A stretch of 16,963 nt of DNA from contig DAOUWN010000003.1 in NCBI GenBank assembly GCA_030667105.1, forward strand, positions 1 to 16,963, given 5' to 3'. The notes below the pieces were generated by a model that did no database searches, was not told where the DNA came from, and saw nothing but the letters and a program-made list of their open reading frames with translations. This DNA comes from Deltaproteobacteria bacterium (GTDB lineage Bacteria > Desulfobacterota > Desulfobacteria > C00003060). Below are positions 1-8,116 of this stretch, piece after piece (position 1 is the stretch's first letter; each line of letters opens with the position of its first letter). Position numbers and translations under genes: made by a program.

Positions 1-923
1 AGATCGGCTATTGTCTCGTGCTCGCTGAAGTCGGTGTTTACGACAAACAGGATGTTTTTCGTCAGTCCCATCTTTTTGATCAGGGTGAGAAACTTGATGT
101 CTGCTTGCCGCAAACCTGTTCGGCTGCTCACAACGTAAACGATGAGATGCGTTTGAATGAGGTAGTCTTGAATCATTGCAAGATGCAGGGGGTTGGGCGA
201 GTCGCTTCCTTGACAGTCGGCGATTTCAAGGTTTTCTCCAAAGCCCTCTGGAGCCTTGAGTGTCAGGCAGATATCCTTCAAAAAGACCGCCAAGGACTCA
301 TCGCCAACAAAATCCTTTTGCTTGTAAAAGTCATCCGACTCAAATATGTGCGTTGCCTGTTCAAAGGTAACAAAGCCTTTGACCCGGTCATATCCTTTAA
401 GGTACTCGATCAGGAGCACGCTATTCGGATCGCGGGCACCATCGGAGATGAGTTGCTCTGTGTTCAGTTTTGCAAGGTCCTGTTGTAACCGGAGACGATC
501 TTCCTCGCGGTTGATATCAAAATGACCTCCGACAGTATCCGACTCTGTTGAAGAAAAAAGGATGAGCGCCTGATTTATTTCTGCGTTTATTTCATCCCAG
601 GTCTTAAACTCAAGTTTGGCTCTCAAATCGTGCCCGGGTCGTAGCCTGGTTATTATGGATGTTACAACTCCTGCGCCCCTCTTGACAAAATCGCTTCCGA
701 ACAAGGCATTGGTCAAGGTGCTCTTTCCTGACTTAATAGACCCAACCAGGGCCACCCGAATCGTTTCCTCAGACAGTTGCCTCTCGATGCGATCCGTCGT
801 TGATTGCCATACCTTAAAGGGATGAGAGGTCAGGCCATCAATGGATAAGGCTGTCTGAATAATACTGCGGATATCTCTATTGACACCCAGTAGGTTGTTT
901 TTAATAGTGTTATAGCTTCCCAC
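1..923 (-). CDS. Dynamin-like GTPase, N-terminal part (runs off the left edge)
   Basis: The minus-strand frame is open from a GTG at 923 to the window edge, giving 307 visible codons. Residues 61-69 are a P-loop (GSIKSGKST), with Val-Thr-Ser at 87-89 as the likely switch I/G2 threonine. A G3-like DCQG lies at 236-239 and a G4-like Asn-Thr-Asp at 296-298, in place of the usual NKxD. A ~140-residue charged, helical stretch separates G2 from G3, longer than in small Ras-type GTPases. This layout fits the dynamin/bacterial dynamin-like family, which remodels membranes, but the stalk and membrane-binding parts are outside the window. An in-frame TGA lies three codons upstream of the GTG, so the start is well bounded; the ribosome site (AGGG, ~11 nt away) is weak. 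It lies downstream of the GAPDH gene on the same strand but beyond its terminator, so it is probably transcribed separately. The family call is firm to the level of a dynamin-type GTPase; cellular role unknown. Confidence 0.8.
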   Translation of the reverse strand, partial: MGSYNTIKNNLLGVNRDIRSIIQTALSIDGLTSHPFKVWQSTTDRIERQLSEETIRVALVGSIKSGKSTLTNALFGSDFVKRGAGVVTSIITRLRPGHDLRAKLEFKTWDEINAEINQALILFSSTESDTVGGHFDINREEDRLRLQQDLAKLNTEQLISDGARDPNSVLLIEYLKGYDRVKGFVTFEQATHIFESDDFYKQKDFVGDESLAVFLKDICLTLKAPEGFGENLEIADCQGSDSPNPLHLAMIQDYLIQTHLIVYVVSSRTGLRQADIKFLTLIKKMGLTKNILFVVNTDFSEHETIAD

Positions 924-946
924 GGCGTTTCACACCCTAAAAAACC

Positions 947-976
947 AAAAAAAGGATGATGAAAGGTCCATCATCC
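947..976 (-). terminator. Rho-independent terminator after the GAPDH gene
   Basis: Read on the minus strand, GGATGATG (976-969) pairs perfectly with CATCATCC (961-954) around a 7-nt loop, followed immediately by seven T residues (953-947). It lies about 85 bp past the GAPDH stop codon and before the GTPase start, so it should end the GAPDH transcript. Confidence 0.85.
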
Positions 977-1059
977 CTTCGGATTCTCAAAAAATCATAT
1001 TCCAGAAGCCCCCACCATGTCGATTTATACAATAGAGTCCCTCGCACTGTCAATCCCCA

Positions 1060-2304
1060 TTAGTCCAGCATGGAAGCGACCGTTGCTGTCCGATCTGCGA
1101 GCATGTGGGTATATCCGCCCATTTCGTTATCGTACCAGCCGTAGACGACTATCTTTGTGACAGGTATGTCAACGATACTCTGACCCAGACGCTCTCCAAC
1201 TTCTTGTGAATAGCCCTTAAGGCGTGTCAGGTCAAAAGAGATGGTGGCCGTGCGGGTGTGAGTCTCTTGACCCTCTATTACTGCCGCAGCTAAGGGGTAG
1301 CCGATAATATCTGAAGATACATTCTGATCGTCGGAAAACTGAAGATAGCCTTTTTTGTCCCTCTCGGCAGCGTCTTTGTAAATCTGATTGATTTGGTTCC
1401 GATTTATTGGGGCAGAGACAGAATCATCCTGAATATCTATGACCAGGATGATCAGTGAGCCCGTACTGGTTGGAATCCTTACTGATTCGGCGATAAATCC
1501 GATCTTCTTCATCTCCGGGATTACCAGGGCCAGGGCCTTTGCGGCTCCTGTGGTGGTCAGAATGATGTTGTTGAACACGCTCCGGTTGCGTCGGAGATCA
1601 ACTGCTCCTGCCTTGGGCGCTCGATCCAGGACCAACTGGGAACCCGTTACCGCATGGACAGTCGCCATGGACGCAGTGAGAATCCTTTCAAAACCGAAAT
1701 AATCCAACAGGGACTTGAACATGTGGGCCAAGCAGTTTGTGGTGCAAGAGGCGTTGGATACGATTCTGTGTTTGGCCGGTTCAAAGTCACTATCATTGAT
1801 ACCTAAGACCGTGGTGACTGCATCTTCGGGCATAGGGGCGGCCTTGTCCTTTATCTTGAATGGGGCTGACACAATTACCTTGCGTGCCCCGGCAGCCAAG
1901 TGACCCCGCACGGCGCCTCCCGGTGCGTCCGGGGGCAGGGTTGGATCGGTGAACTGCCCTGTTGATTCAACCACTACATCAACTCCGTGGGATTTCCACG
2001 GAATGTGCCTGGGATCACGAACCTCCCGCAGGATGGTAACTCGGACGCCGTCAATCGACATTGAGCCCGTCTTTTCGTCCAGATTGTCAATCACCCGACC
2101 TGCCCTGTAACCATGGATATAGTTATGCAAGGTGCCGTATGTGGAGTCCTTTTCAATGAAACGGGCAACATCCTCGAGGCTTGTGCCCACGGCCCGGCCA
2201 ATGTTTACCACAATTTCCGAAAAGCTCTTCCTTCCTATGTGTTGCCAGATGGAAAGTTTGGCAATACGTCCCATGCCGTTGATTCCAAGCGCTCTGTTGT
2301 TCAT
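1060..2304 (-). CDS. Glyceraldehyde-3-phosphate dehydrogenase, divergent long form (414 aa)
   Basis: Phosphorylating GAPDH family: oxidises glyceraldehyde-3-phosphate to 1,3-bisphosphoglycerate, or the reverse in gluconeogenesis. The catalytic motif SNASCTTNC is at 183-191 (nucleophile Cys187) and the partner His217 is in TVHAVT. TGAAKA (252-257), RIPTS (276-280) and WYDNE (390-394) are other family landmarks. At 414 residues it is ~80 longer than the usual ~330, with insertions near 121-135 and in the region 320-385. The nucleotide-binding loop is GMGRIAK rather than GFGRIGR, and the Asp that normally follows Ile-Asn at the end of the second strand is replaced by Ile-Gly-Arg (35-37). Both changes point to NADP or dual cofactor use (inference). 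Start ATG at 2304 has AAGGAG 10 nt upstream. A terminator follows. It lies downstream of the dikinase-like gene on the same strand, suggesting a shared role in lower glycolysis or gluconeogenesis. Confidence 0.92.
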   Translation of the reverse strand: MNNRALGINGMGRIAKLSIWQHIGRKSFSEIVVNIGRAVGTSLEDVARFIEKDSTYGTLHNYIHGYRAGRVIDNLDEKTGSMSIDGVRVTILREVRDPRHIPWKSHGVDVVVESTGQFTDPTLPPDAPGGAVRGHLAAGARKVIVSAPFKIKDKAAPMPEDAVTTVLGINDSDFEPAKHRIVSNASCTTNCLAHMFKSLLDYFGFERILTASMATVHAVTGSQLVLDRAPKAGAVDLRRNRSVFNNIILTTTGAAKALALVIPEMKKIGFIAESVRIPTSTGSLIILVIDIQDDSVSAPINRNQINQIYKDAAERDKKGYLQFSDDQNVSSDIIGYPLAAAVIEGQETHTRTATISFDLTRLKGYSQEVGERLGQSIVDIPVTKIVVYGWYDNEMGGYTHMLADRTATVASMLD

Positions 2305-2394
2305 GGTGGCATCTCTCCTTATTTTGTTTCAGTTCAGGAAGTCTGGTCCTTTGGGGCAGGTAAGAGTCATTAGTTTTCCATACTTGGTTGCATG

Positions 2395-2635
2395 GAAATG
2401 CCTAAACTGCCTAAAATGATCTAAAATGCCTAAAATGTCCACGGTGCTGTCCTGCGTTGATCGGTTGCGCGGCTGGTTTGCGGCTTGCGCCTTGAAAACA
2501 GTACGTCTGTCGTCAGTCGGTTGGGGGTCGAAACCGTGCCACCCCGCCGTGCTCGCGCACTGTCGCGGCAGGGATTGCCGAGACGAGCGGCGCAACCCCA
2601 ACCGCCACCCGGTCTGTTCTAACTTTAGGCATTTC
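2395..2635. repeat. 241-bp GC-rich structured element bounded by a 12-bp perfect inverted repeat
   Basis: GAAATGCCTAAA at 2395-2406 is the exact reverse complement of TTTAGGCATTTC at 2624-2635. Inside, GGTTGCGC (2463-2470) pairs with GCGCAACC (2590-2597) and CGGTTGGGG (2518-2526) pairs with CCCCAACCG (2596-2604). The two internal stems compete for the same bases. The interior is visibly richer in G+C than the AT-rich edges. It fills most of the 338-bp gap between the GAPDH start and the dikinase-like stop, where I see no convincing gene. It could be a miniature inverted-repeat element, a folded intercistronic RNA, or an element that separates expression of the two genes. Identity unknown. Confidence 0.55.
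2399..2438. repeat. Short 9-10 bp tandem repeats (TGCCTAAAA type)
   Basis: Four imperfect units follow each other: ATGCCTAAA, CTGCCTAAAA, TGATCTAAAA and TGCCTAAAA, ending in TGTCC. On the minus strand this reads as repeated CATTTTAGG. They start inside the left arm of the 12-bp inverted repeat and lie about 100 bp upstream of the GAPDH start codon. A single further copy, inverted, is the right arm at 2624-2635. Confidence 0.6.
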
Positions 2636-2642
2636 GATATTA

Positions 2643-5600
2643 CTACTGTATCTCATGTTGTCCTTTGTAAACGAAGCCATTCCGGCCATCTATGCTCAAA
2701 AAGTCTCCACGTTGAATGGTGTGGCCGCTCACGATGCCATAACCCGCTTTTTCATAGACCATGAGATTGGAACAGCCCACTACACACGTTTTCTCCAGTT
2801 GATGTGCAACAATGGACGCGTGCGACGTTGCTCCTCCCCTGTTCGTCAAAAGCCCGTCTGCCGCCGAGATCTCTCGTATGTCGTCCGGAACGGTATCAAA
2901 ACGAATGAGGATGAGTCGTGTCTCCGGTTCCAGGCTGCGGAAATGGCTGATGTGATCAAGCGAAAAAACAGCCCTTCCATTCAGGGCTCCTCCGCTTACA
3001 CCAACCCCCTTGGTCAGGAGGTCCCCCTTGAGCTTGGAAGAGGGGACAAAAGCCGGCTGACGTTTCTCTTGGCTGACAATCATATCTCTTGATTGCAGAA
3101 TGTAAAGTTTGTCTGCTGTTGGTCCTTCAAAGGTGAACTCGATTTCCTGCGCGCTCCATCCCTTCTGATAGACGAGGGATTTGCACACTTCCCGCAAAGC
3201 CCCAAAGATTTCCGGGAATACCTCTTCAAGGGCATGATCTTGGTCTCTGCCTTGTGCTATTTTTTGCTCCAGTGAAACGGAATCGGTCCTCACGAGACCG
3301 GATACCACATCTTCGCCCTGGTTTCCTGTCGTGTAGTCGCCCCATAGAGTGATTTTGTCGAGAGAGGCGTGTGGGTTGTGCGTGAAAACCACACCTGAAC
3401 CGGCTTGGTGGTGCAGGTTGCCATATACCATACATTGAACGATCACTGCAGTGCCCCAATCATCGGAGATTCCCATGATATCACGGTATGCCCTGGCCTT
3501 ATCCGAATTCCACGAATAAGAGACCTGTCGAATAGCCTGAAAAAGCTGTTCATGAGGATCATCGATAAGGACCACACCTGCGGCAGACAGAGTCTGACGA
3601 TAGGCCAAGGCCGTCTCGCGCATCTGTTCGGGTGTGAATTCCCTTTTTCGGTCCACGGCATATCTGACCTTGTAATCTCTCATGATAGCGTCGAATACGT
3701 CCCGTTCCATGTTGTAGGACATGCCCCACGACTGGAGGAAGCGCCTGTAGTTGTCCCAGGCAAACCAAGGCCGGCCAGTTTTCTTGATCAGGCCTTCCAC
3801 AATGGACTCATTCAGCCCCACATTAAGGAAGGTATCCATCATGCCGGGCATGGAAATCGCGGATCCGCTGCGAACCGACAAAAGCAAGGGATTGTCAGGG
3901 TCACCGAACCGTCTGTTGGAGTGTTTTTCCAATTGTTTTATTTCAAAAAGTATCTTTTCCCTAAGGTCCTGCTCGGCCTGTTCAAAGGCGCTGATAGCTC
4001 TAAGACACCTGAAAACCTCTGTTGTGATGATAAAGCCCTCGGGGACAGGCATCTTTAGCGCTGCGAGCCTGACCAGGTTATTGCCTTTGTTGCCCAGAGT
4101 GATGGGATCACTGATCAAGCGCAGGGGCCTTTGAACTTCCGACACAGATTTGCCCGGGTCATAGCTCAGCAGGAGATCCAGGTTTTCACCGGTAAGTTCC
4201 TCAGATTGACGGGAAAGGGTATGAATAATTTTACTGACAAAGGTGTCCAGATATTGAAAGCCAAAAGTGGTTGCCACAATATCCCGGAAAAAGGTCTCTG
4301 AAACCTTGCTTACGACCTCTTCAGAGATCTCCTCACCTTGCTTCACGCCATATTTCGGAAGAAGTTTGTCAGGACCCAGCTGCGGTACAATCCGTCCCAG
4401 GTTTTCCTTGTGAATACTGGTGTAATGGGTATTCAGGATGTGCTGCTCGGCCCGGGAAAACTCCCTGAAAATGTCCAGGTACTGGGTAAAAGAGAAACGC
4501 CTGACTTCGATAGCATGAGTGAGCAAGTTCAGACAGTTCCTCAGTGGTTTGACAACGATGCCATCAAGCTCCATGGCTTGGACAAGGAGATGCATGCAAT
4601 CGGCAATCTGAATGAAAGTGGTTCGGGTCAAGAAATTAAGGTTGATGGAGCCGATTAGGTTCTCAAAAAGGACATTGGCCAGGTTTTCCAGGCGAAAGGC
4701 AAATCCCAGGGAATCAAATTTTCTCTCGTGGTAGGTTCCGTACATGGAAGGAATGTCAGCAGCAATATGCCGCTTGTGGTAGATGTCTTCTGAAATCCTG
4801 AATTGCTTTCGGGATAGGATAGTCAGCTTGAGGAATCTCAGATAGTCAAGGATGCCTTGCAGGCGAGTGATCAAGTCAGAGTTTCTGAGGGCTTTCTCAA
4901 GGCGCCTGGTTCTGGGAAGCCCCTTGATACCCGCCTCCTTGAGAAGACCGTTTGTCTCGAAACGGTTCAGGTTGTACTTCTGATCAAGGAGTTCCAAAAA
5001 GCGGACCAGAAGGAGCACTCGTTGCCTATCGACTTTCAGCTCTTCAGGGACTTCAGACAGATGCTCTCTGAGTGAAGCCATGTCAAGATCCATGATTTGG
5101 CTGGCATCTTGAATCCCTGCTTGTTGAAACAGCCGGGTGACCAGCCTGTGCACCCCATCCACATGTTTTCCCGTCTCCTTTATCTCATCAAGGAACTCAG
5201 AAGGGACATAAGGTGCAATGGGTCTTTTGTCTCTGTTGCGCCAAAAGTCAATTATTCCCAAAGTAAAATCTATGAGGAGGTTGTTACTCTCCACATGAGA
5301 CTGCTTTCGAAGAAAATGTATCAGGATGTCTCCGCGGTTTGAGAGCTCATCGATCTCCGTTGAGACATCTCTTAGCTCACCTTCGGCATTTATTTCATTA
5401 AAATAGGCGGGAAACAGTTTGGCCAACTGTTTTGCGAGATTATAAACAGGGGCGACATGACTGTTCAGGAATAGACTAATCTCATTTTGAAAGAGGTCCG
5501 TATCCTTGATATAGAGCCCGGCAAGTTTAAGGTTGATGATCAGGGCGGAAATCAGTTTTTTGCACCACTTTGGATCGTTTTCAATCAGATGAAGCCAGGC

Positions 5601-6863
5601 TTTGATGTTTGCAAGGTGAACCGGATTTGCCTGCACTTTCCATTCGGTCGTAGTGCCTTTGACTTCCGGACACTGAAACCCTGAGTCAATGGTGTGCTGG
5701 ATAAACAGATCCACCATGTCGCTATCATTGCTCTTGAAGATCTCTTTCCCAATATTTTCCAGGGCGTGAAGGGCTGCCTCGGGAAATTTCCGCATGCTCT
5801 GTCTTAGGGCTTCAAAGGTCCTGCTGAGCAGGTCTTCGACGTTTTCAACCTTGTGGGTGCGGATGATTGCAGCAAGACACCGGTTAAGACGGCCGAGTGT
5901 GTCTTCGTGTATGGAAGAAAGGCCCCTGGTTTCTATGATCTTAAATAGGCTCCGGAGTGTTTTGGTGAGTCTGTCTTGGGTGTCGGTTTCAACCTGCTCG
6001 ATCCTGTGTGGCAGTTCCTTATACGATTTCACGATATCAACATAGCAGGGCAGCTCAAGGAGCGCGTTTAGCACGAGCTTTGGAGTTGCCTGTTGATCGA
6101 TCTGATTCAGCCTTTCCATGAATTCATAAAGGTTCGCATGAGATATGTCCGGAAAAAGACCTTGGCGCGAGAATCCCGGATGAGACTTTTCGCCGTCCGT
6201 GACAAACCACTCTGCGGGGTCTTCCTGTGTGAGCCAGTATTGGTAAGTTGTCTGGAGTGTCCTGCGAAGAAGTGGGTTAAAATGGAGGTGATCAAATCCA
6301 TCTTCTTTCAATTGAGACACGATTTGCCCTATCCGTTTGACCTGATAGTATCCGCTCGACAAAAGAAAAAACTGCTCATCAGGCAAACTCATCAAGCCCT
6401 CAAAGAGCTCAGACAGGACCGGCATGCAGTCCTTGAGGCGATTTCTTCCGTCATCTATGATCTTTTCAACAAAGTAGACGATATTGTCCAGGGCTCGAGC
6501 CTGGACTGACCGGTCAGATGATGAGCTGACGGCATCAAGCCATTCGTTTAAGATAATCTCAATGACTTCAGGCCCTTTGGGATGCTCGTAGTAGACGGAA
6601 AAGTGCCTCAGTGCGTAATTGCGCATTTCCTGGACTACATAGGCCCAGTTCTTGAAGGGATGATTCAGTTCGCACAAAAGGGCTTGAGTCTGCTGGAGGA
6701 GGCCTGGTAGCCTCTCCACGACCTCTTTGAGAGGCAAGTACCTGGCGTCAATGGTTACAGCGCGATCAGTTACTTCCAGGTTGACCTGAAGGGCCTTGGA
6801 GGTCAGCCCTGCCGCCTGGGCGGTTCCTGTTGAACAAGTTTCCTTAGCAGGTGTGCCTTTCAT
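2643..6863 (-). CDS. PPDK/PEP-synthase-like phosphotransferase: large helical N-terminus, ATP-grasp and phosphohistidine domains, no PEP barrel
   Basis: 1406 residues. Residues ~915-1262 match the ATP-grasp nucleotide-binding domain of pyruvate phosphate dikinase: VRSGSAISMPGMMDT at 997-1011 (Arg998), GNQGEDVVSG at 1180-1189, and the Mg/ATP residues Glu1242, Gln1257 and Arg1259. Residues ~1290-1400 are the swivelling domain with TNRGGATSHAS, whose His1348 should carry the phosphate. The protein stops there: the ~360-residue C-terminal PEP/pyruvate barrel of a normal ~880-residue dikinase is missing. Residues 40-900 are mostly helical, rich in Leu/Glu/Lys, with no signal peptide or membrane segment, and I do not recognise them. 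Phosphate would therefore pass from ATP to His1348 and then to an acceptor not shown by the sequence, as in rifampin phosphotransferases or phenylphosphate synthase, which also lack the barrel. Start ATG at 6863 has no good ribosome site. It is divergent from tsaD and followed by GAPDH 338 bp downstream. Domain calls firm; substrate unknown. Confidence 0.85.
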   Translation of the reverse strand: MKGTPAKETCSTGTAQAAGLTSKALQVNLEVTDRAVTIDARYLPLKEVVERLPGLLQQTQALLCELNHPFKNWAYVVQEMRNYALRHFSVYYEHPKGPEVIEIILNEWLDAVSSSSDRSVQARALDNIVYFVEKIIDDGRNRLKDCMPVLSELFEGLMSLPDEQFFLLSSGYYQVKRIGQIVSQLKEDGFDHLHFNPLLRRTLQTTYQYWLTQEDPAEWFVTDGEKSHPGFSRQGLFPDISHANLYEFMERLNQIDQQATPKLVLNALLELPCYVDIVKSYKELPHRIEQVETDTQDRLTKTLRSLFKIIETRGLSSIHEDTLGRLNRCLAAIIRTHKVENVEDLLSRTFEALRQSMRKFPEAALHALENIGKEIFKSNDSDMVDLFIQHTIDSGFQCPEVKGTTTEWKVQANPVHLANIKAWLHLIENDPKWCKKLISALIINLKLAGLYIKDTDLFQNEISLFLNSHVAPVYNLAKQLAKLFPAYFNEINAEGELRDVSTEIDELSNRGDILIHFLRKQSHVESNNLLIDFTLGIIDFWRNRDKRPIAPYVPSEFLDEIKETGKHVDGVHRLVTRLFQQAGIQDASQIMDLDMASLREHLSEVPEELKVDRQRVLLLVRFLELLDQKYNLNRFETNGLLKEAGIKGLPRTRRLEKALRNSDLITRLQGILDYLRFLKLTILSRKQFRISEDIYHKRHIAADIPSMYGTYHERKFDSLGFAFRLENLANVLFENLIGSINLNFLTRTTFIQIADCMHLLVQAMELDGIVVKPLRNCLNLLTHAIEVRRFSFTQYLDIFREFSRAEQHILNTHYTSIHKENLGRIVPQLGPDKLLPKYGVKQGEEISEEVVSKVSETFFRDIVATTFGFQYLDTFVSKIIHTLSRQSEELTGENLDLLLSYDPGKSVSEVQRPLRLISDPITLGNKGNNLVRLAALKMPVPEGFIITTEVFRCLRAISAFEQAEQDLREKILFEIKQLEKHSNRRFGDPDNPLLLSVRSGSAISMPGMMDTFLNVGLNESIVEGLIKKTGRPWFAWDNYRRFLQSWGMSYNMERDVFDAIMRDYKVRYAVDRKREFTPEQMRETALAYRQTLSAAGVVLIDDPHEQLFQAIRQVSYSWNSDKARAYRDIMGISDDWGTAVIVQCMVYGNLHHQAGSGVVFTHNPHASLDKITLWGDYTTGNQGEDVVSGLVRTDSVSLEQKIAQGRDQDHALEEVFPEIFGALREVCKSLVYQKGWSAQEIEFTFEGPTADKLYILQSRDMIVSQEKRQPAFVPSSKLKGDLLTKGVGVSGGALNGRAVFSLDHISHFRSLEPETRLILIRFDTVPDDIREISAADGLLTNRGGATSHASIVAHQLEKTCVVGCSNLMVYEKAGYGIVSGHTIQRGDFLSIDGRNGFVYKGQHEIQ

Positions 6864-6987
6864 GAAATCGGCCTAGAAGAAGGTTGTAATGAAAATATTG
6901 AACCAGGTGGGTGCCGCTGTTTCTATGAACAATTTACGGAGCTTTTCCGGCTTTTGTCAAGGAAAAACAGACAGGTACCCTTTTATC

Positions 6988-7016
6988 TTGATCTTTTGGT
7001 CTGTTGCGGATATTTT
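6988..7016 (+). promoter_or_regulatory. Possible sigma-70 promoter for tsaD
   Basis: TTGATC (6988-6993) and TATTTT (7011-7016) are separated by exactly 17 nt, each matching four of six consensus bases. Initiation about 7 nt downstream (near 7023) would leave only ~8 nt before the tsaD ATG at 7031, which fits the absence of a ribosome binding site there. Visual match only. Confidence 0.35.
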
Positions 7017-7030
7017 GCCCGTCATTCATT

Positions 7031-8038
7031 ATGAAAATCCTGGGAATAGAAACCTCTTGCGACGAGACTGCGGCCGCTGTCGTATCTAACGGAAATACCG
7101 TTTTATCCAATGTGGTTTGGTCACAGGTTGCGACCCACCGTCCTTATGGCGGCGTTGTTCCGGAACTGGCTTCTCGAAAGCACATAGAGAAGATCGTTCC
7201 CGTGGTTAAAGAGGCCCTGTCTCTCGCCGGGCTGGATTCAAACAGCCTTGATGGTGTTGCTGTAACCTGTGGTCCCGGTTTGGTGGGGGCGCTCCTCGTC
7301 GGCCTATCCTTTGCCAAGGGCTTTGCTTATGCCAGGGGACTGCCGTTGACCGGGGTTAATCATCTGGAGGGCCACATAACAGCAGTTCATCTGGAACCTG
7401 GTCCCCCCCTTTTTCCGTTTGTGGCGCTTTTGGCTTCCGGAGGGCACACGAGCCTTTACTACGTAGTCGGCCCGACGCGTTTTGAACATATGGGTCAGAC
7501 CAGAGACGATGCTGCCGGGGAGGCATTTGACAAGGTGGCAAAGTTGCTTGGGCTGGGATATCCGGGAGGGGCGGTCATAGATGAACTGTCCCGGCAAGGG
7601 AATCCTGAAAGGATACGCTTTCCCAGGGCATTGCTCGATAAGACGGGTTTTGATTTTAGTTTTAGCGGCATAAAGACTGCTGTCGCCCGCTATGTGCAGG
7701 GACAACAACGTGAAAGTTCGGCAAGCCTCCAGGACATTGCAGCCGGATTTCAAGAAGCTGTGGTTGATGTCTTGGTTCAAAAGGCGATCTTGGCCGCTGA
7801 GACTAAAAGATGTGAATGTCTGGCTGTTGTGGGGGGCGTGGCGTCAAACAGCAGATTGCGAGCGCGCATTAGGCAAGAGGCCTTGCGCGCCGGCATCACG
7901 GTCCATATTCCGAGGCCCGAGTTTTGTACAGACAATGCGGCAATGATCGCTGCTACGGGTTACCACTACCTGTCACAAGGGAAAAACGCGCATCTGGATC
8001 TCGATGCCTACTCCAAGGTCCCAAGGCTTTTGCGATAG
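7031..8038 (+). CDS. tsaD: tRNA N6-adenosine threonylcarbamoyltransferase TsaD (Kae1/Gcp family)
   Basis: Transfers the threonylcarbamoyl group onto A37 of tRNAs that read ANN codons, acting in the cytoplasm with TsaB and TsaE, which are not in this window. The 335-residue length is typical. It opens with MKILGIETSCDETAAAV. The metal-binding histidines are His111 and His115 in NHLEGH, SGGHTS lies at 136-141, the AAGEAFDKVAKLLGLGYPGG signature at 161-180, and Asp301 in CTDNAAM completes the metal site. ATG 7031 is chosen because the conserved protein begins there. A TTG 27 nt upstream is also in frame but would add nine residues of non-family sequence. There is no ribosome site, so it may be translated from a nearly leaderless mRNA. 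Divergent from the dikinase-like gene with 167 bp between. Intact. Confidence 0.96.
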   Translation: MKILGIETSCDETAAAVVSNGNTVLSNVVWSQVATHRPYGGVVPELASRKHIEKIVPVVKEALSLAGLDSNSLDGVAVTCGPGLVGALLVGLSFAKGFAYARGLPLTGVNHLEGHITAVHLEPGPPLFPFVALLASGGHTSLYYVVGPTRFEHMGQTRDDAAGEAFDKVAKLLGLGYPGGAVIDELSRQGNPERIRFPRALLDKTGFDFSFSGIKTAVARYVQGQQRESSASLQDIAAGFQEAVVDVLVQKAILAAETKRCECLAVVGGVASNSRLRARIRQEALRAGITVHIPRPEFCTDNAAMIAATGYHYLSQGKNAHLDLDAYSKVPRLLR

Positions 8039-8116
8039 CGAATCTTCTTCCTGATTCCAGTAATTCCGTCCTTGTTGGCATCAATTTCGCATTATCGAAA
8101 AAGAACGTTCCAATTC

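Noticed and set aside
18..825. Two plus-strand reading frames at the left edge
   Set aside because: They lie opposite the minus-strand GTPase, whose P-loop and G motifs are clear; the plus-strand products show no recognisable motifs.
2395..2635. Integron attC site
   Set aside because: The arms read GCCTAAA/TTTAGGC rather than the RYYYAAC/GTTRRRY core pair, and there is neither integrase nor cassette arrangement nearby.
2426..2764. A 112-codon plus-strand frame across the 2.4-2.6 kb gap
   Set aside because: It spans the GC-rich palindromic element and enters the antisense of the dikinase-like gene; composition follows the repeats and no motif is seen.
3405..4058. 217-codon plus-strand frame inside the dikinase-like gene
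   Set aside because: Antisense shadow of the highly conserved ATP-grasp domain.
7004..7030. TTG at 7004 as tsaD start
   Set aside because: Would add nine residues not seen in the family; the conserved protein starts at the ATG at 7031.
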